Source: Luteimicrobium sp049844995 (lineage in GTDB: Bacteria; Actinomycetota; Actinomycetes; Actinomycetales; Cellulomonadaceae). From it: DNA of 64,000 bases. How positions within the stretch are numbered: the first letter of the stretch is position 1; each line of letters starts with the position of its first letter. Below the pieces are notes generated by a model. The model was given only the letters and a program-made list of their open reading frames with translations, ran no database searches and was not told the origin of the DNA. Both the position numbers and the translations under genes were made by a program. The stretch spans positions 33,836 to 97,835 of the forward strand of contig NZ_JBNCMC010000009.1 of assembly GCF_049844995.1 (NCBI RefSeq), given 5' to 3'. Positions 41,458 to 50,506 of the stretch are shown piece by piece.

Positions 41458-43838
41458 GACGCCTGCCCCTCGGCCGCGTCGGACGGCGCGGGGTCGAGCA
41501 GCGCGTCGAGCTGCTCGTCGAGCATCGCCCGGTAGCGCTCGGCGAAGTGTGCGAGCGAGAAGTGGTCCTCGAAGACCCGGCGGTTGCGCTCGCCCCAGGC
41601 GACCGCGTCGCGGCTCTCGATGACCCGGCACGCGTCGTCGATCGTGGCGTCGTCGACGAACAGGACGTTGCCGTCCAGGTCCACCTCGAGGTTGCCGCCG
41701 ACCGGCGAGAGGACGAGCGCCTTGCCCGCGCGCATCGCCTCGAGGGTCGCGAGGTCGAAGATCGAGCTGCGGTGGAGCATCACGTAGTAGTCGGCGTAGT
41801 CGAGGAGTGCCAGCAGCTTGTCGTGGGTCATCCGCTCGCCGAACAGCCGGGCGACGAACCGCCGGCTCTTCTGCGCGTCGCGGAACGCGAGGAACTCGGC
41901 GCGGTCGGCGGCCGCGCCGACGGCGACCCAGACGACCTGCCGGCCCGTGAGCTCCGCGTAGCGGTCGAGGAGCGCGGGGACGCGGTCCAGGCCCTTGTCG
42001 CTGTTGAAGTCGCCGACGCTGACGAAGACGTCGGTGCGGTCGTCCTTCTCGGGCAGCTTGAGCTCGTGCGCGAGCGTACGGAGCAGGGCGGCACGGTCGC
42101 CGTCGTCCTCGCCGTGGTCCACGGCCGAGACCGTGTTGTACAGCGCGGTGTCGGCGAGCTCGACATGGCCGGCCTCGTCGATCCGCGACGTCGAACGGTA
42201 GGCCTCGCGGGCGCCGAGGCTCGGGAAGTAGACCCGCTCGGCGTTCTCCAGGACGAGCCGCTCCAGCCGGTCCGCGACGTGCGCCTCGTGCGCTCCCGGC
42301 TGCCGGCCGAGCGACCGGATCTCCTGGAGGGTGCTGCCCTGCTGGTGGTAGACGAGCACGTACGGCACGCCGAGCAGGTGGGCCCCGTACGCGGTCCCGA
42401 GCTCGTGGCAGACGAGCAGGAGCTTGCGCCCCTCCGCCCGCGCCCGCAGGACCTCGGGAGACGTCCGGACGTACTCGGCCCCGAGGACGATGTCCGCGAC
42501 CTTGGCGCTCAGCCCCGCGAGCTGCACGGCCAGCCGGTCCCGAAGCGCGCCCTTGCCGCCCTCGTCGAACAGGTACGCGAGCCGCTGTCCGCGGTACTCG
42601 TCGCCGAGCGCCAGCCGCTGCGTCGCGAGGACGCCGCCGGGCCCGCCCGTCTTGCCGGTGGCCGGGTCGTACTGCCGGTAGGCGCAGCTGACCACCGTGA
42701 CCTCGCCGGCGTGCGGGACGGCGTCCCGGGCCGAGCGGCGCACCGCGAGCTCGTCGGTCATGCCGTCCGCTGCGCCGTCCGACTGCTGCGAGCCGGCGGC
42801 CAGGAGGCCGCGCAGGAACGCGCCCTCGCCGTCGGCGTCGTGCCGGTGGCCCATGTCGCCCAGGCCGTCGAAGTAGTGGCCGAGCTCCTCGCTGCCGTCG
42901 ATCGTGGAGAAGCCGTACACGTCGACGCCGTCGAGCCCGCCCCGCGCCTGGTGGAGCATCCACAGGAGCTGGGCCCCGCTCGTCGGGAGGAGAAGGCCCG
43001 ACGCGTCGCGCAACGACTGCTTGGCCGCCGTCGGGACGTGCGTGACCTTCTCGGGCGAGAACTGGGTGTCGCGCTGCAGGATGTCGCCGTGCTCCGGGAC
43101 CTCGAGGAGGTTCCGGAAGAAGTCCATCTCCCACAGGACCAGCTGCAGCTCCTCGATCTCGGGGCGGTCCCGCACGTCCTTGTGGGCGCCTCGGACCCAC
43201 ACGTCCGTCCGAGCCCCGTAGTCCGCCTCGTAGCCGCTCGGGTGGTTGTTGAACCGGACGACCAGGTCGTGCGCGTCGATCTCCGGGCCCCGCCCGGCGC
43301 CGAGGCACCCGGGCCCGTTGCCGACGACGGCGATCGTGCGCCCGGCGACGAGACGCCCGAACACGTCGTCCGCGACGTTGCCGGCGAGCACGTCGGCGGC
43401 GTCGGCGGCCCGCGCGACGTCCGCGTCGGGCACGCCCAGGTCGCGCGCGCACCGCGCGACCGGGAGGCAGGACGCGAGGAGGTCGACGTCCTCGGGACGC
43501 TTGAGCAGCAGCGTGCGCACCAGGCGCTCGGCGCCGTCGCGGTCCCCGGCCTCGAGCAGCGCACCGCAGAACACCAGCCACAGCTTGGTCGGGAGCACGG
43601 TCCACGCGACCGAGTTGAGGCTCATCGAGCGCGCGCGCGCCACGAGCGCGGGCGTCGCGCCCTGGTCGCGCCACTCGGCGCGTGTGAGGGCCAGGTCGTC
43701 GACGTAGGCGCCCTTGCCGCCGCCGCGGCCGCGGTCGGCGGCCACGCGGGCGGCGTGCCCGAACAGTCGTTTGTCCAGGGCGCGGATCCGCCACGCGGCG
43801 GCGCGCACGAGCGGGACCTTCTTGAGCTTCTGGTTCAT
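41454..43838 (-). CDS. Fusion glycosyltransferase: GT29 (sialyltransferase-fold) plus GT4 domain
   Basis: This 794-residue protein joins two enzyme domains. Residues ~165-350 match GT29 sialyl motifs: VVGNGPGCLGAGRGPEIDAH then RFNNHPSGYEADYGARTD (motif L), PTSGAQLLWMLH...VDVYGFS (motif S), and HYFDGL...HRHDADGEGAF (motif III/VS-like). Residues ~380-785 are a GT4-type transferase. It starts VVSCAYRQYDPATGKTGGPG and ends with DLATLEAMRAGKALVLSPVG, the E-x7-E donor site. The first ~160 residues are helical and unassigned. It has no signal or membrane segment. Donor and acceptor sugars are unknown. It is coupled to the pyruvyltransferase-like gene. Confidence 0.82.
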   Translation of the reverse strand: MNQKLKKVPLVRAAAWRIRALDKRLFGHAARVAADRGRGGGKGAYVDDLALTRAEWRDQGATPALVARARSMSLNSVAWTVLPTKLWLVFCGALLEAGDRDGAERLVRTLLLKRPEDVDLLASCLPVARCARDLGVPDADVARAADAADVLAGNVADDVFGRLVAGRTIAVVGNGPGCLGAGRGPEIDAHDLVVRFNNHPSGYEADYGARTDVWVRGAHKDVRDRPEIEELQLVLWEMDFFRNLLEVPEHGDILQRDTQFSPEKVTHVPTAAKQSLRDASGLLLPTSGAQLLWMLHQARGGLDGVDVYGFSTIDGSEELGHYFDGLGDMGHRHDADGEGAFLRGLLAAGSQQSDGAADGMTDELAVRRSARDAVPHAGEVTVVSCAYRQYDPATGKTGGPGGVLATQRLALGDEYRGQRLAYLFDEGGKGALRDRLAVQLAGLSAKVADIVLGAEYVRTSPEVLRARAEGRKLLLVCHELGTAYGAHLLGVPYVLVYHQQGSTLQEIRSLGRQPGAHEAHVADRLERLVLENAERVYFPSLGAREAYRSTSRIDEAGHVELADTALYNTVSAVDHGEDDGDRAALLRTLAHELKLPEKDDRTDVFVSVGDFNSDKGLDRVPALLDRYAELTGRQVVWVAVGAAADRAEFLAFRDAQKSRRFVARLFGERMTHDKLLALLDYADYYVMLHRSSIFDLATLEAMRAGKALVLSPVGGNLEVDLDGNVLFVDDATIDDACRVIESRDAVAWGERNRRVFEDHFSLAHFAERYRAMLDEQLDALLDPAPSDAAEGQAS

Positions 43839-43959
43839 CTCACCGATTCGGCCGACAGCGGGGTGGGTCCGCGGATCGTAGGCGGACCCGCCCGACCGGA
43901 CGGCGAACGACAGGTGAACACGACACGGCCCGCCGGTGGCGGGCCGACGCAGGGCCCCG

Positions 43960-44748
43960 TCAGGCGTGCCGGTCGACGCGCTGCGCCGACGCCTGGGCGC
44001 GGGGACGGATGACCAGCTCGTCGACGTCGACGTGCGGCGGGAGCGACAGCGTCCAGCGCACGGCCTCGGCGACGTCGTCGGCGGTGAGCGGCCCGGGGAC
44101 GCCCGCGTACACGGCGTCGGCCCTGGCCTGGTCGCCGCCGTAGCGGACGAGCGAGAACTCCTCGGTCCGGACCATCCCGGGCGCGATGTCGATCACGCGC
44201 ACGGGCTCGCCCACGAGCTCGAACCGCAGGGTGCGCGCGACGACCCGCTCGGCCGTCTTGGCCGCCACGTAGCCGCCGCCGCCCTCGTACGGCTCGTGGG
44301 CGGCAGTCGACGTGATCACGACGACCGTCCCCTCCGCGTCGCGCAGCGCGGGCAGGAGCTCCTGGACCATCCGGACCGTGCCGAGCACGTTGAGCTCGTA
44401 CATCTGCCGCCACTGCTCGAGGTCGGCCTGCGCGACCGGGTCGACGCCCAGCGCCCCACCGGCCACGTTCACCAGGGCGTCCACCGGCCCGCCGGCGACG
44501 ACCTGCTCGACCAGGCGCGCCACGTCGTCGTCACTGGTCACGTCCGCGACCACGTAGGTGGCGCCCGTGCGGTCGGCCACCTCCCGCAGGCGGTCCTCGC
44601 GGCGCGCGACGGCGACGACGTCCCAGCCGTCCGCACGCAGCGCCGCGACGCTCGCCGCCCCGATGCCCGACGACGCCCCCGTCACCACCGCGCGCCGCGC
44701 CCGCCCGTGCGGGCCGCTGCCCGCCGTCGTCGTCCGATTCTCAGTCAT
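43960..44748 (-). CDS. Short-chain dehydrogenase/reductase
   Basis: This 262-residue protein is a classical SDR. The cofactor motif TGASSGIG is at about 24-31, NVAGG at ~95 and the catalytic Tyr-x-x-x-Lys in GGYVAAKTAE. A VARREDRL region after the second strand suggests NADP(H). The C-terminal region contains APGMVRTEEFS and resembles the YdfG-like serine/3-hydroxy acid dehydrogenases, but substrate is not determinable. TAGCGT lies exactly 7 bases upstream of the ATG, suggesting a leaderless mRNA. It diverges from the F420-0 transporter genes. Confidence 0.85.
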   Translation of the reverse strand: MTENRTTTAGSGPHGRARRAVVTGASSGIGAASVAALRADGWDVVAVARREDRLREVADRTGATYVVADVTSDDDVARLVEQVVAGGPVDALVNVAGGALGVDPVAQADLEQWRQMYELNVLGTVRMVQELLPALRDAEGTVVVITSTAAHEPYEGGGGYVAAKTAERVVARTLRFELVGEPVRVIDIAPGMVRTEEFSLVRYGGDQARADAVYAGVPGPLTADDVAEAVRWTLSLPPHVDVDELVIRPRAQASAQRVDRHA

Positions 44749-44755
44749 GCTCGGA

Positions 44756-44761
44756 ACGCTA
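44756..44761 (-). promoter_or_regulatory. Leaderless -10 (TAGCGT) of the SDR gene
   Basis: TAGCGT fits TAnnnT and is 7 bases before the ATG at 44748. No ribosome-binding site is present. Confidence 0.5.
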
Positions 44762-44790
44762 CCCGGCTCCCGCCAGGGCGCGAGCGCGAC

Positions 44791-44830
44791 TAGGCTGATC
44801 GTGGGATCGCGAGCCGTGCCTGGCTCGTCG
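44791..44830 (+). promoter_or_regulatory. Candidate promoter and leader hairpin of the F420-0 transporter operon
   Basis: TAGGCT (44791-44796) fits the -10 pattern on the plus strand. CGAGCC-n6-GGCTCG (44810-44827) forms a 6-bp hairpin early in a leader of about 145 bases. No known riboswitch motif, including a cobalamin box, is visible. Confidence 0.35.
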
Positions 44831-44947
44831 CGGCGGCCCGGACTTGGACCGCGTGTCCCCGGCCTGCGCCGTCGTCGTGGGCCCGGCGCCCGCCACGGGC
44901 CTGCCGTTCACGCACCGCACCGTCCCCGCCGCCGGAAGGCTCCGTCC

Positions 44948-46009
44948 TTGTCGACCGTCCCCTCACCGCCCCGTCGTGCTCGCGCGCGCGCCCTCGTCGG
45001 CGCCGTCGTCGCGGGCGCCGTCGTCGCCCTCGCGGTCGCCGCCTGCTCCTCCGGGAGCGACGCGTCCACCAGCCCCACGGCCGCCGGCCCGGCCCCCGCC
45101 GACACCGGCCCGCGGACCTCCTACCCCGTCACGCTCGACAACTGCGGCACGAAGGTCACGTTCCGGGCCGCGCCGGACCGCGTCGTCACGATCAAGTCGT
45201 CGACGACCGAGATGATGCTCGCCCTGGGGCTCGGCGACCACGTCGTCGGGTCGGCGTTCCTGGACGGCCCGCTCCCCGACTCGCTCACGGTGGCCGCCGC
45301 CGGGAACAAGGCCATCACGTCGCCCATGGCCTCGCAGGTCCCCGGCTCCGAGGCGGTCCTGGCGCTCCAGCCCGACCTCGTCTACGCGGGCTGGGAGTCC
45401 AACGTCTCCGCCCAGGGTGCCGGCGCGCGGCCCACCCTCGCCAAGCTCGGCGTGAACACGTACGTGTCGCCGTCGGCGTGCCAGGAGAAGGCCTACCAGC
45501 CGGACCCGCTCACGTTCGACGACGTGTTCGCCGAGATCACCGAGGTCGGCAGCGTCTTCGACGTGCAGAGCCGGGCCGCCGCGCTCGTCGCCGACCAGAA
45601 GAAGGAGCTCGCGGCCGTCCCGAAGGACGGCGGCGGGCACACCGCGCTGTGGTGGTCGTCGGGCAACGGCACCCCGTACGTCGGCGCAGGCATCGGCGCG
45701 CCCGAGATGATCATGAACGCCGTCGGCCTGAAGAACGTCGCGGCCGGCGTCCACATGACCTGGACGCCGCTGTCGTGGGAGAAGATCATTGCCGCCGACC
45801 CGGACGTCCTGGTGCTCGTCGACGCGTCGTGGAACACCGCCCAGGCGAAGATCGACTACCTCGAGTCCAACGCCGCGACCAAGAACCTCCAGGCCGTCAA
45901 GCACCACCGCTACGTCGTGCTGCCGTTCGCCAGCACCGAGGCCGGGGTGCGCAACGTCGACGCCGCGACGCAGCTCGCCGCCGACCTGAAGAAGCTCGAC
46001 TGGTCGTGA
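44948..46009 (+). CDS. ABC transporter lipoprotein, proposed F420-0-binding
   Basis: This 353-residue lipoprotein has a lipobox (ALAVAAC, then SSGSDAS) and a TroA/BtuF-like substrate-binding fold. VVTIKSSTTEMMLALGLGD opens the first lobe, LQPDLVYAGW is the linker region and WTPLSWEKIIAADPDVLV the second lobe. Iron-siderophore and cobalamin binders share this fold. Its fixed position beside cofD matches the proposed actinobacterial F420-0 importer set, a name resting on gene neighbourhood rather than transport assays. The TTG at 44948 is chosen for GGAAGG upstream and for placing the lipobox correctly. Confidence 0.85.
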   Translation: MSTVPSPPRRARARALVGAVVAGAVVALAVAACSSGSDASTSPTAAGPAPADTGPRTSYPVTLDNCGTKVTFRAAPDRVVTIKSSTTEMMLALGLGDHVVGSAFLDGPLPDSLTVAAAGNKAITSPMASQVPGSEAVLALQPDLVYAGWESNVSAQGAGARPTLAKLGVNTYVSPSACQEKAYQPDPLTFDDVFAEITEVGSVFDVQSRAAALVADQKKELAAVPKDGGGHTALWWSSGNGTPYVGAGIGAPEMIMNAVGLKNVAAGVHMTWTPLSWEKIIAADPDVLVLVDASWNTAQAKIDYLESNAATKNLQAVKHHRYVVLPFASTEAGVRNVDAATQLAADLKKLDWS

Positions 46010-47096
46010 CGGCCCCCGTGACCACTCCCGTCGCCACCGGCCGCCCGACGGCGCAGCACACCCCTGCGCCGGACGGTGCGCGCGCGCCCCGCGCCGCCGT
46101 CTGGCTCGTGGGCGCCGCCGTGCTGCTCGTGGTGTCCGTGTCGGTCGCCGTCACGCTCGGCCCGGCGCACCTGCCGGTGTCCGACGTGTGGCGCTCCGTG
46201 GCGCAGCACCTGCGGCTCGACGGGCCGCTCGGGCTCGAACGGCTCGCACCGCTGCCGGACGGCCTCGTCTGGGAGCTGCGCCTGCCGCGCGTCCTGACGG
46301 CGGCGGGCGTGGGCGCGGGGCTGGCGGTCTGCGGCGTCGTCATGCAGTCGCTCACGCGGAACCCGCTCGCTGACCCGTACCTGCTGGGGCTGTCGTCGGG
46401 GGCGTCCCTCGGCGCGGTGTGCGTGCTCGGCCTGGGCGTCGCGCCCGTGCTGCCCGTCGCCGCGTTCGCGGGCGCCCTCCTTGCCCTGCTCGCGACGCTC
46501 GGCCTCGCGGGCGCGGCGGGCGGGCTGACGCCGTCACGCACGGTGCTCGCGGGGCTCGCGGTGAGCCAGCTCGCGTCGGCCGGGGTGAGCTTTGTGATCT
46601 TCTGGACGTCGACCGGCGACTCCTACCAGGACATCCTCTCGTGGCTGCTCGGCTCGGTCGCGGGCGCGACGTGGACGTCCGTCGCGGTGACCTGCGGGGC
46701 GACGCTCGTGCTCGGCAGCGTGCTCGCCGCCAGCGGCTCGCTGCTCGACGCGTTCACGTTCGGCGACACCGCCGCCGCCGCGCTCGGAGTCCCGGTCGAG
46801 CGGGCGCGGCGGATCCTGCTCGTGCTCGTCGCGATCCTCACCGGCGCGCTCGTGTCGCAGTCCGGGTCGATCGGGTTCGTCGGGCTCGTGCTGCCGCACG
46901 CCGTCCGGCTCGTCGTCGGGACGCGCAACCGTCTGCTGCTGCCGCTGTCCGGGCTGCTCGGGGCGAGCTTCCTCGTCTGGGCGGACACCGCCGCCCGGAC
47001 GGTGTTCGCGCCGCGCGAGATCCCCGTGGGCGTCATGACGGCGGCCGTCGGCGCGCCCGTGTTCGCGTTCCTGCTGTGGCGAGGGAGGGGTCGGGG

Positions 47097-47100
<4 letters not shown>
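46006..47100 (+). CDS. ABC transporter permease (FecCD type), proposed F420-0 importer
   Basis: This 364-residue protein has about nine to ten transmembrane segments and the FecCD landmarks. ELRLPRVLTAAGVGAGLAVC and MQSLTRNPLADPYLLGLSSG are near the N-terminus. LSWLLGSVAG and GSIGFVGLVLPHAVRL lie in the second half. BtuC-type permeases share this pattern. The GTG overlaps the lipoprotein stop (GTGA) and its own stop overlaps the ATPase start (ATGA). With cofD directly downstream it fits the proposed F420-0 transporter. Confidence 0.88.
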
Positions 47101-47906
<806 letters not shown>

Positions 47907-47935
47907 GCCGCCCCTTTCCTTCCCCCGGAGGCACC

Positions 47936-49009
47936 GTGAGCCCCACCACCCCGCCCGACGCCGTCGGGCAGCCCGACGCTGCCCGGCCGCTCCGCGTGAC
48001 CCTGCTGGCGGGGGGCGTCGGCGGCGCGCGGTTCACGCGCGGGCTGCGCGACCTGCTGCGGCGACGCGGCGTGCCCGCCGAGCTCACCGTCGTGGTCAAC
48101 ACGGGCGACGACATGTGGCTCGACGGCCTGCGCGTCTGCCCGGACCTCGACACGGTGATGTACACGCTGGCGGGCGTGGTCCACCCGGAGCAGGGCTGGG
48201 GCCGCGAGGGCGAGACGACGCGCGTGTCCGCGGAGCTGCACGCGTACGGGCTCGGCTGGCCGTGGTTCACGCTCGGCGACCTCGACATCGCGACCCACGT
48301 GGCGCGCACCGAGCTGCTGCGTCGCGGGCTCGGGCTGTCGGAGGTCACCGCCCGCCTCGCGGGGCGCTGGGACCTCGGCGCGCGGCTGCTGCCGATGAGC
48401 GACCAGAGCGTCGAGACGCACGTGGAACTGGACAGCGGGCCCGGCAAGACCGACCTGGTGCACTTCGAGGAGTGGTGGGTGCGGCTGCGCGCGGGCGTCC
48501 CCGCGCGGCGGTTCGTCCAGGTCGGTGTGGAGGACTCGCGACCCGCCCCGGGCGTGCTGGACGCCCTGGCGACGGCCGACGTCGTCCTGCTCCCGCCGTC
48601 GAACCCCGTGGTGTCGATCGGCACGGTGCTCGGCGTGCCCGGGATCCGCGAGGCGTTGCGCACCACGGGGGCGCCCGTCGTCGGGGTCGCGCCGATCGTC
48701 GGGGGCGCGCCGGTGCGCGGCGTGGCGGACGCGTGCCTGACGACCATCGGGGTGGAGACGTCCGCCCTCGCCGTCGGCGAGCACTACGGAGCGCGGGCGG
48801 CCGGCGGGCTGCTCGACGGGTGGCTCGTGGACACCGGTGACGCCGACGCAGTGCCCGCCCTGGCGGCCGCGGGCATCGAGGCCCGGGCGCTGCCGCTGCT
48901 CATGGGCGACGACCTCGGACCCAACGGTCTCTCGGCGACGGACGCCATCGTCGTCGCCGCGCTCGAGCTCGCGGGTCTCGGCGACCGGGTCGCCTCACTG
49001 GCGTCCTGA
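47936..49009 (+). CDS. cofD: 2-phospho-L-lactate transferase (CofD/FbiA)
   Basis: CofD joins the lactyl- or enolpyruvyl-phosphate moiety to Fo, forming F420-0 or dehydro-F420-0. The 357-residue protein has the GGVGGARFTRGL loop, VVNTGDDMWLDGLRVCPDLD for metal and Fo binding, and ERxRRGLGLSEVT-like TELLRRGLGLSEVTARLA. PPSNPVVSIGTVL and LPLLMGDD close the active site. The GTG at 47936 has GGAGG 5 bases upstream. Transporter genes precede it and cofC converges with it. Confidence 0.96.
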   Translation: MSPTTPPDAVGQPDAARPLRVTLLAGGVGGARFTRGLRDLLRRRGVPAELTVVVNTGDDMWLDGLRVCPDLDTVMYTLAGVVHPEQGWGREGETTRVSAELHAYGLGWPWFTLGDLDIATHVARTELLRRGLGLSEVTARLAGRWDLGARLLPMSDQSVETHVELDSGPGKTDLVHFEEWWVRLRAGVPARRFVQVGVEDSRPAPGVLDALATADVVLLPPSNPVVSIGTVLGVPGIREALRTTGAPVVGVAPIVGGAPVRGVADACLTTIGVETSALAVGEHYGARAAGGLLDGWLVDTGDADAVPALAAAGIEARALPLLMGDDLGPNGLSATDAIVVAALELAGLGDRVASLAS

Positions 49010-49036
49010 CGACGCCGCACGCCCGGCATCGTCCCG

Positions 49037-49092
49037 CGAGAAGCCGGAATCCGTTCCTCGTGCCGCTCCCACGCACGGATCTCGGCTTCTCG
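49037..49092. terminator. Bidirectional hairpin between convergent cofD and cofC
   Basis: CGAGAAGCCG (49037-49046) pairs with CGGCTTCTCG (49083-49092). After a 2x2 internal mismatch, ATCCGT (49049-49054) pairs with ACGGAT (49075-49080), leaving a 20-base loop. It lies midway in the 119-bp gap between the two stops. Confidence 0.7.
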
Positions 49093-49128
49093 ACGCGCGA
49101 GGGTCGGCGTCGACGCACCGCCTGCCAC

Positions 49129-49755
49129 TCAGACGACGCGCGCGGCGAGGAACGCACCGGTGCGCGGCCCGACGCCCAGCACCGTCGCGTCGTCGAGGTC
49201 CTCGGCGGTGTCGACATCGCGTCGCAGGCTCGGGCGCGCGTCGAGCGCCACGTGCCCGGCGTCGGTGTGGGCGGACGCCGAACCGGGACCGAAGTGCGGA
49301 CGCAGCGCGGCGGGCGTGCGCCCCGTGAGCAGCGTCGTGCCGGTGCCGTCCGCGTCGGGAACGAACGCGCGCTCATGACGGGCGGCGTCCGCGAGCGCCG
49401 CGTCGAGGTCCTCGGGCCGCAGCGCCGGGAGGTCGCCGAGGAGCACCGCGCACGGGCTGTCCGGTGCGGCGCCGATCCCTTCCCGCACTGCGGCACCCAG
49501 GCCCAGCCCGGGGTCGTCGACGTGGACGACGCGCGGGCCGTCGTCGGCCCCCGGGAGCAGGCGGCGCTCCCCCGTCACCACGACGACGCACGCCACCGAC
49601 CGCGCCGCGAGCACGGCGTCGAGCGTGTCGAGCGCGAGCGCGTCGGCGAGCGCGCGACGTGCCGCGGGGTCGAGGCGCTCCGCCAGCCGGGACTTGGCGT
49701 CCGGGCCGCCCTTGACGGGCACGACGACGGTCCAACCGGACGCGGGCGAGGTCAT
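49129..49755 (-). CDS. cofC: 2-phospho-L-lactate / phosphoenolpyruvate guanylyltransferase (CofC/FbiD)
   Basis: CofC activates phospholactate or PEP with GTP to supply CofD. The 208-residue protein is a small nucleotidyltransferase. VVVPVKGGPDAKSRLAERL is the nucleotide-binding start, GLGLGAAVREGI follows, AVLLGDLPALRPEDL carries the metal Asp, and GTGTTLLTGR and FGPGSASAH complete the site. The ATG at 49755 is preferred over the one at 49764 because GAGAAT lies exactly 7 bases upstream as a leaderless -10. Confidence 0.93.
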   Translation of the reverse strand: MTSPASGWTVVVPVKGGPDAKSRLAERLDPAARRALADALALDTLDAVLAARSVACVVVVTGERRLLPGADDGPRVVHVDDPGLGLGAAVREGIGAAPDSPCAVLLGDLPALRPEDLDAALADAARHERAFVPDADGTGTTLLTGRTPAALRPHFGPGSASAHTDAGHVALDARPSLRRDVDTAEDLDDATVLGVGPRTGAFLAARVV

Positions 49756-49762
49756 GCCCCCC

Positions 49763-49768
49763 ATTCTC
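49763..49768 (-). promoter_or_regulatory. Leaderless -10 (GAGAAT) of cofC
   Basis: GAGAAT matches four bases of TATAAT and ends 7 bases before the ATG at 49755. Confidence 0.4.
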
Positions 49769-49819
49769 CCGTCGCCCGCGCGTGGTGGGCGCCGAGGCAG
49801 CGGGGCGCCCCCACGTCGA

Positions 49820-49869
49820 GACGCGGCGATCTGCTGCTCGACGACGTGAGATCAGCAGATCGCCGCGTC
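49820..49869. repeat. 50-bp element with 17-bp perfect inverted repeats in the cofC / HhH-GPD divergent promoter
   Basis: Positions 49820-49836 and 49853-49869 are perfect inverted copies over 17 bases, with a 16-base loop. The element overlaps the expected -35 of the HhH-GPD gene and lies about 52 bases from the cofC -10. It could be an operator or a REP-like hairpin. Confidence 0.8.
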
Positions 49870-49890
49870 CCGCGACCGGCGGTCCGCGGC

Positions 49891-49896
49891 TACGGT
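49891..49896 (+). promoter_or_regulatory. Leaderless -10 (TACGGT) of the HhH-GPD gene
   Basis: TACGGT fits TAnnnT and ends 7 bases before the ATG at 49904, which supports that start over the GTG at 49895. Confidence 0.5.
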
Positions 49897-49903
49897 GGGA
49901 TGC

Positions 49904-50506
49904 ATGCCTTCCGCGCTGCACCTCACCGGGGACTCCGACGCCGACGCGCTCCTGACCAAGGACCCGTTCGCCCTGCTCGTCGGCATGCTCCTCGACCAGC
50001 AGGTCCCGATGGAGACGGCGTTCGCGGGGCCAGCGAAGATCGCGGACCGGATGGGCGGGCTCAGCGTCCGGGCGGTCGCGGACGCGCCGCCCGACGAGCT
50101 GTCGGCGATCTTCGCCCGGCCGCCGGCGGTGCACCGGTTCCCCGGGTCGATGGCGCAGCGCGTCCAGGCCCTCGCCCGGATCCTCGTCGACCGCTACGAC
50201 GGCGAGGCGTCGCGCCTGTGGACAGCGCTCGACGAGTCGGGCAGCACCCCGGACGCGAAAACCCTCCTGGCCCGCATCGAGGCGCTCCCGGGCTTCGGCC
50301 CGCAGAAGGCGCGGATCTTCCTGGCGCTCCTCGGCAAGCAGTACGGGGTCGAGCCCGACGGCTGGCGCGAGGTCGCCGGCCCGTACGGCGAGCCGGGCGC
50401 GCGGCGCTCGGTCGCGGACGTCGTCGACGAGACTTCGCTCCAGGAGGTCCGCGCGACCAAGAAGGCGGTCAAGGCGGAGGCCGCCGCGACGAGGAAGGCC
50501 CGCTGA
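49904..50506 (+). CDS. HhH-GPD superfamily protein (uncharacterised base-excision-repair-like)
   Basis: This 200-residue protein begins MPSALHLTGDSDADALL and has the helix-hairpin-helix region LPGFGPQKARIFLALLGKQ (about 127-145) of DNA glycosylases. FALLVGMLLDQQVPMETAF matches the glycosylase N-terminal helix. The expected catalytic Asp of the GPD motif is not clear: after the HhH the sequence runs EPDGWREVAGPYG. It fits a small actinobacterial HhH-GPD family of unknown role. Its stop overlaps the start of the deazaflavin-dependent gene (TGATG). Confidence 0.82.
   Translation: MPSALHLTGDSDADALLTKDPFALLVGMLLDQQVPMETAFAGPAKIADRMGGLSVRAVADAPPDELSAIFARPPAVHRFPGSMAQRVQALARILVDRYDGEASRLWTALDESGSTPDAKTLLARIEALPGFGPQKARIFLALLGKQYGVEPDGWREVAGPYGEPGARRSVADVVDETSLQEVRATKKAVKAEAAATRKAR

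Noticed and set aside
41547..44012. An 821-codon open frame on the plus strand opposite the GT29-GT4 gene
   Set aside because: Its composition is a Val/Arg/Asp-rich mirror of the coding strand and the minus-strand product has clear glycosyltransferase motifs.
44749..44947. A cobalamin riboswitch before the BtuF-like lipoprotein gene
   Set aside because: No B12-box or conserved core is visible; only a short hairpin is present.
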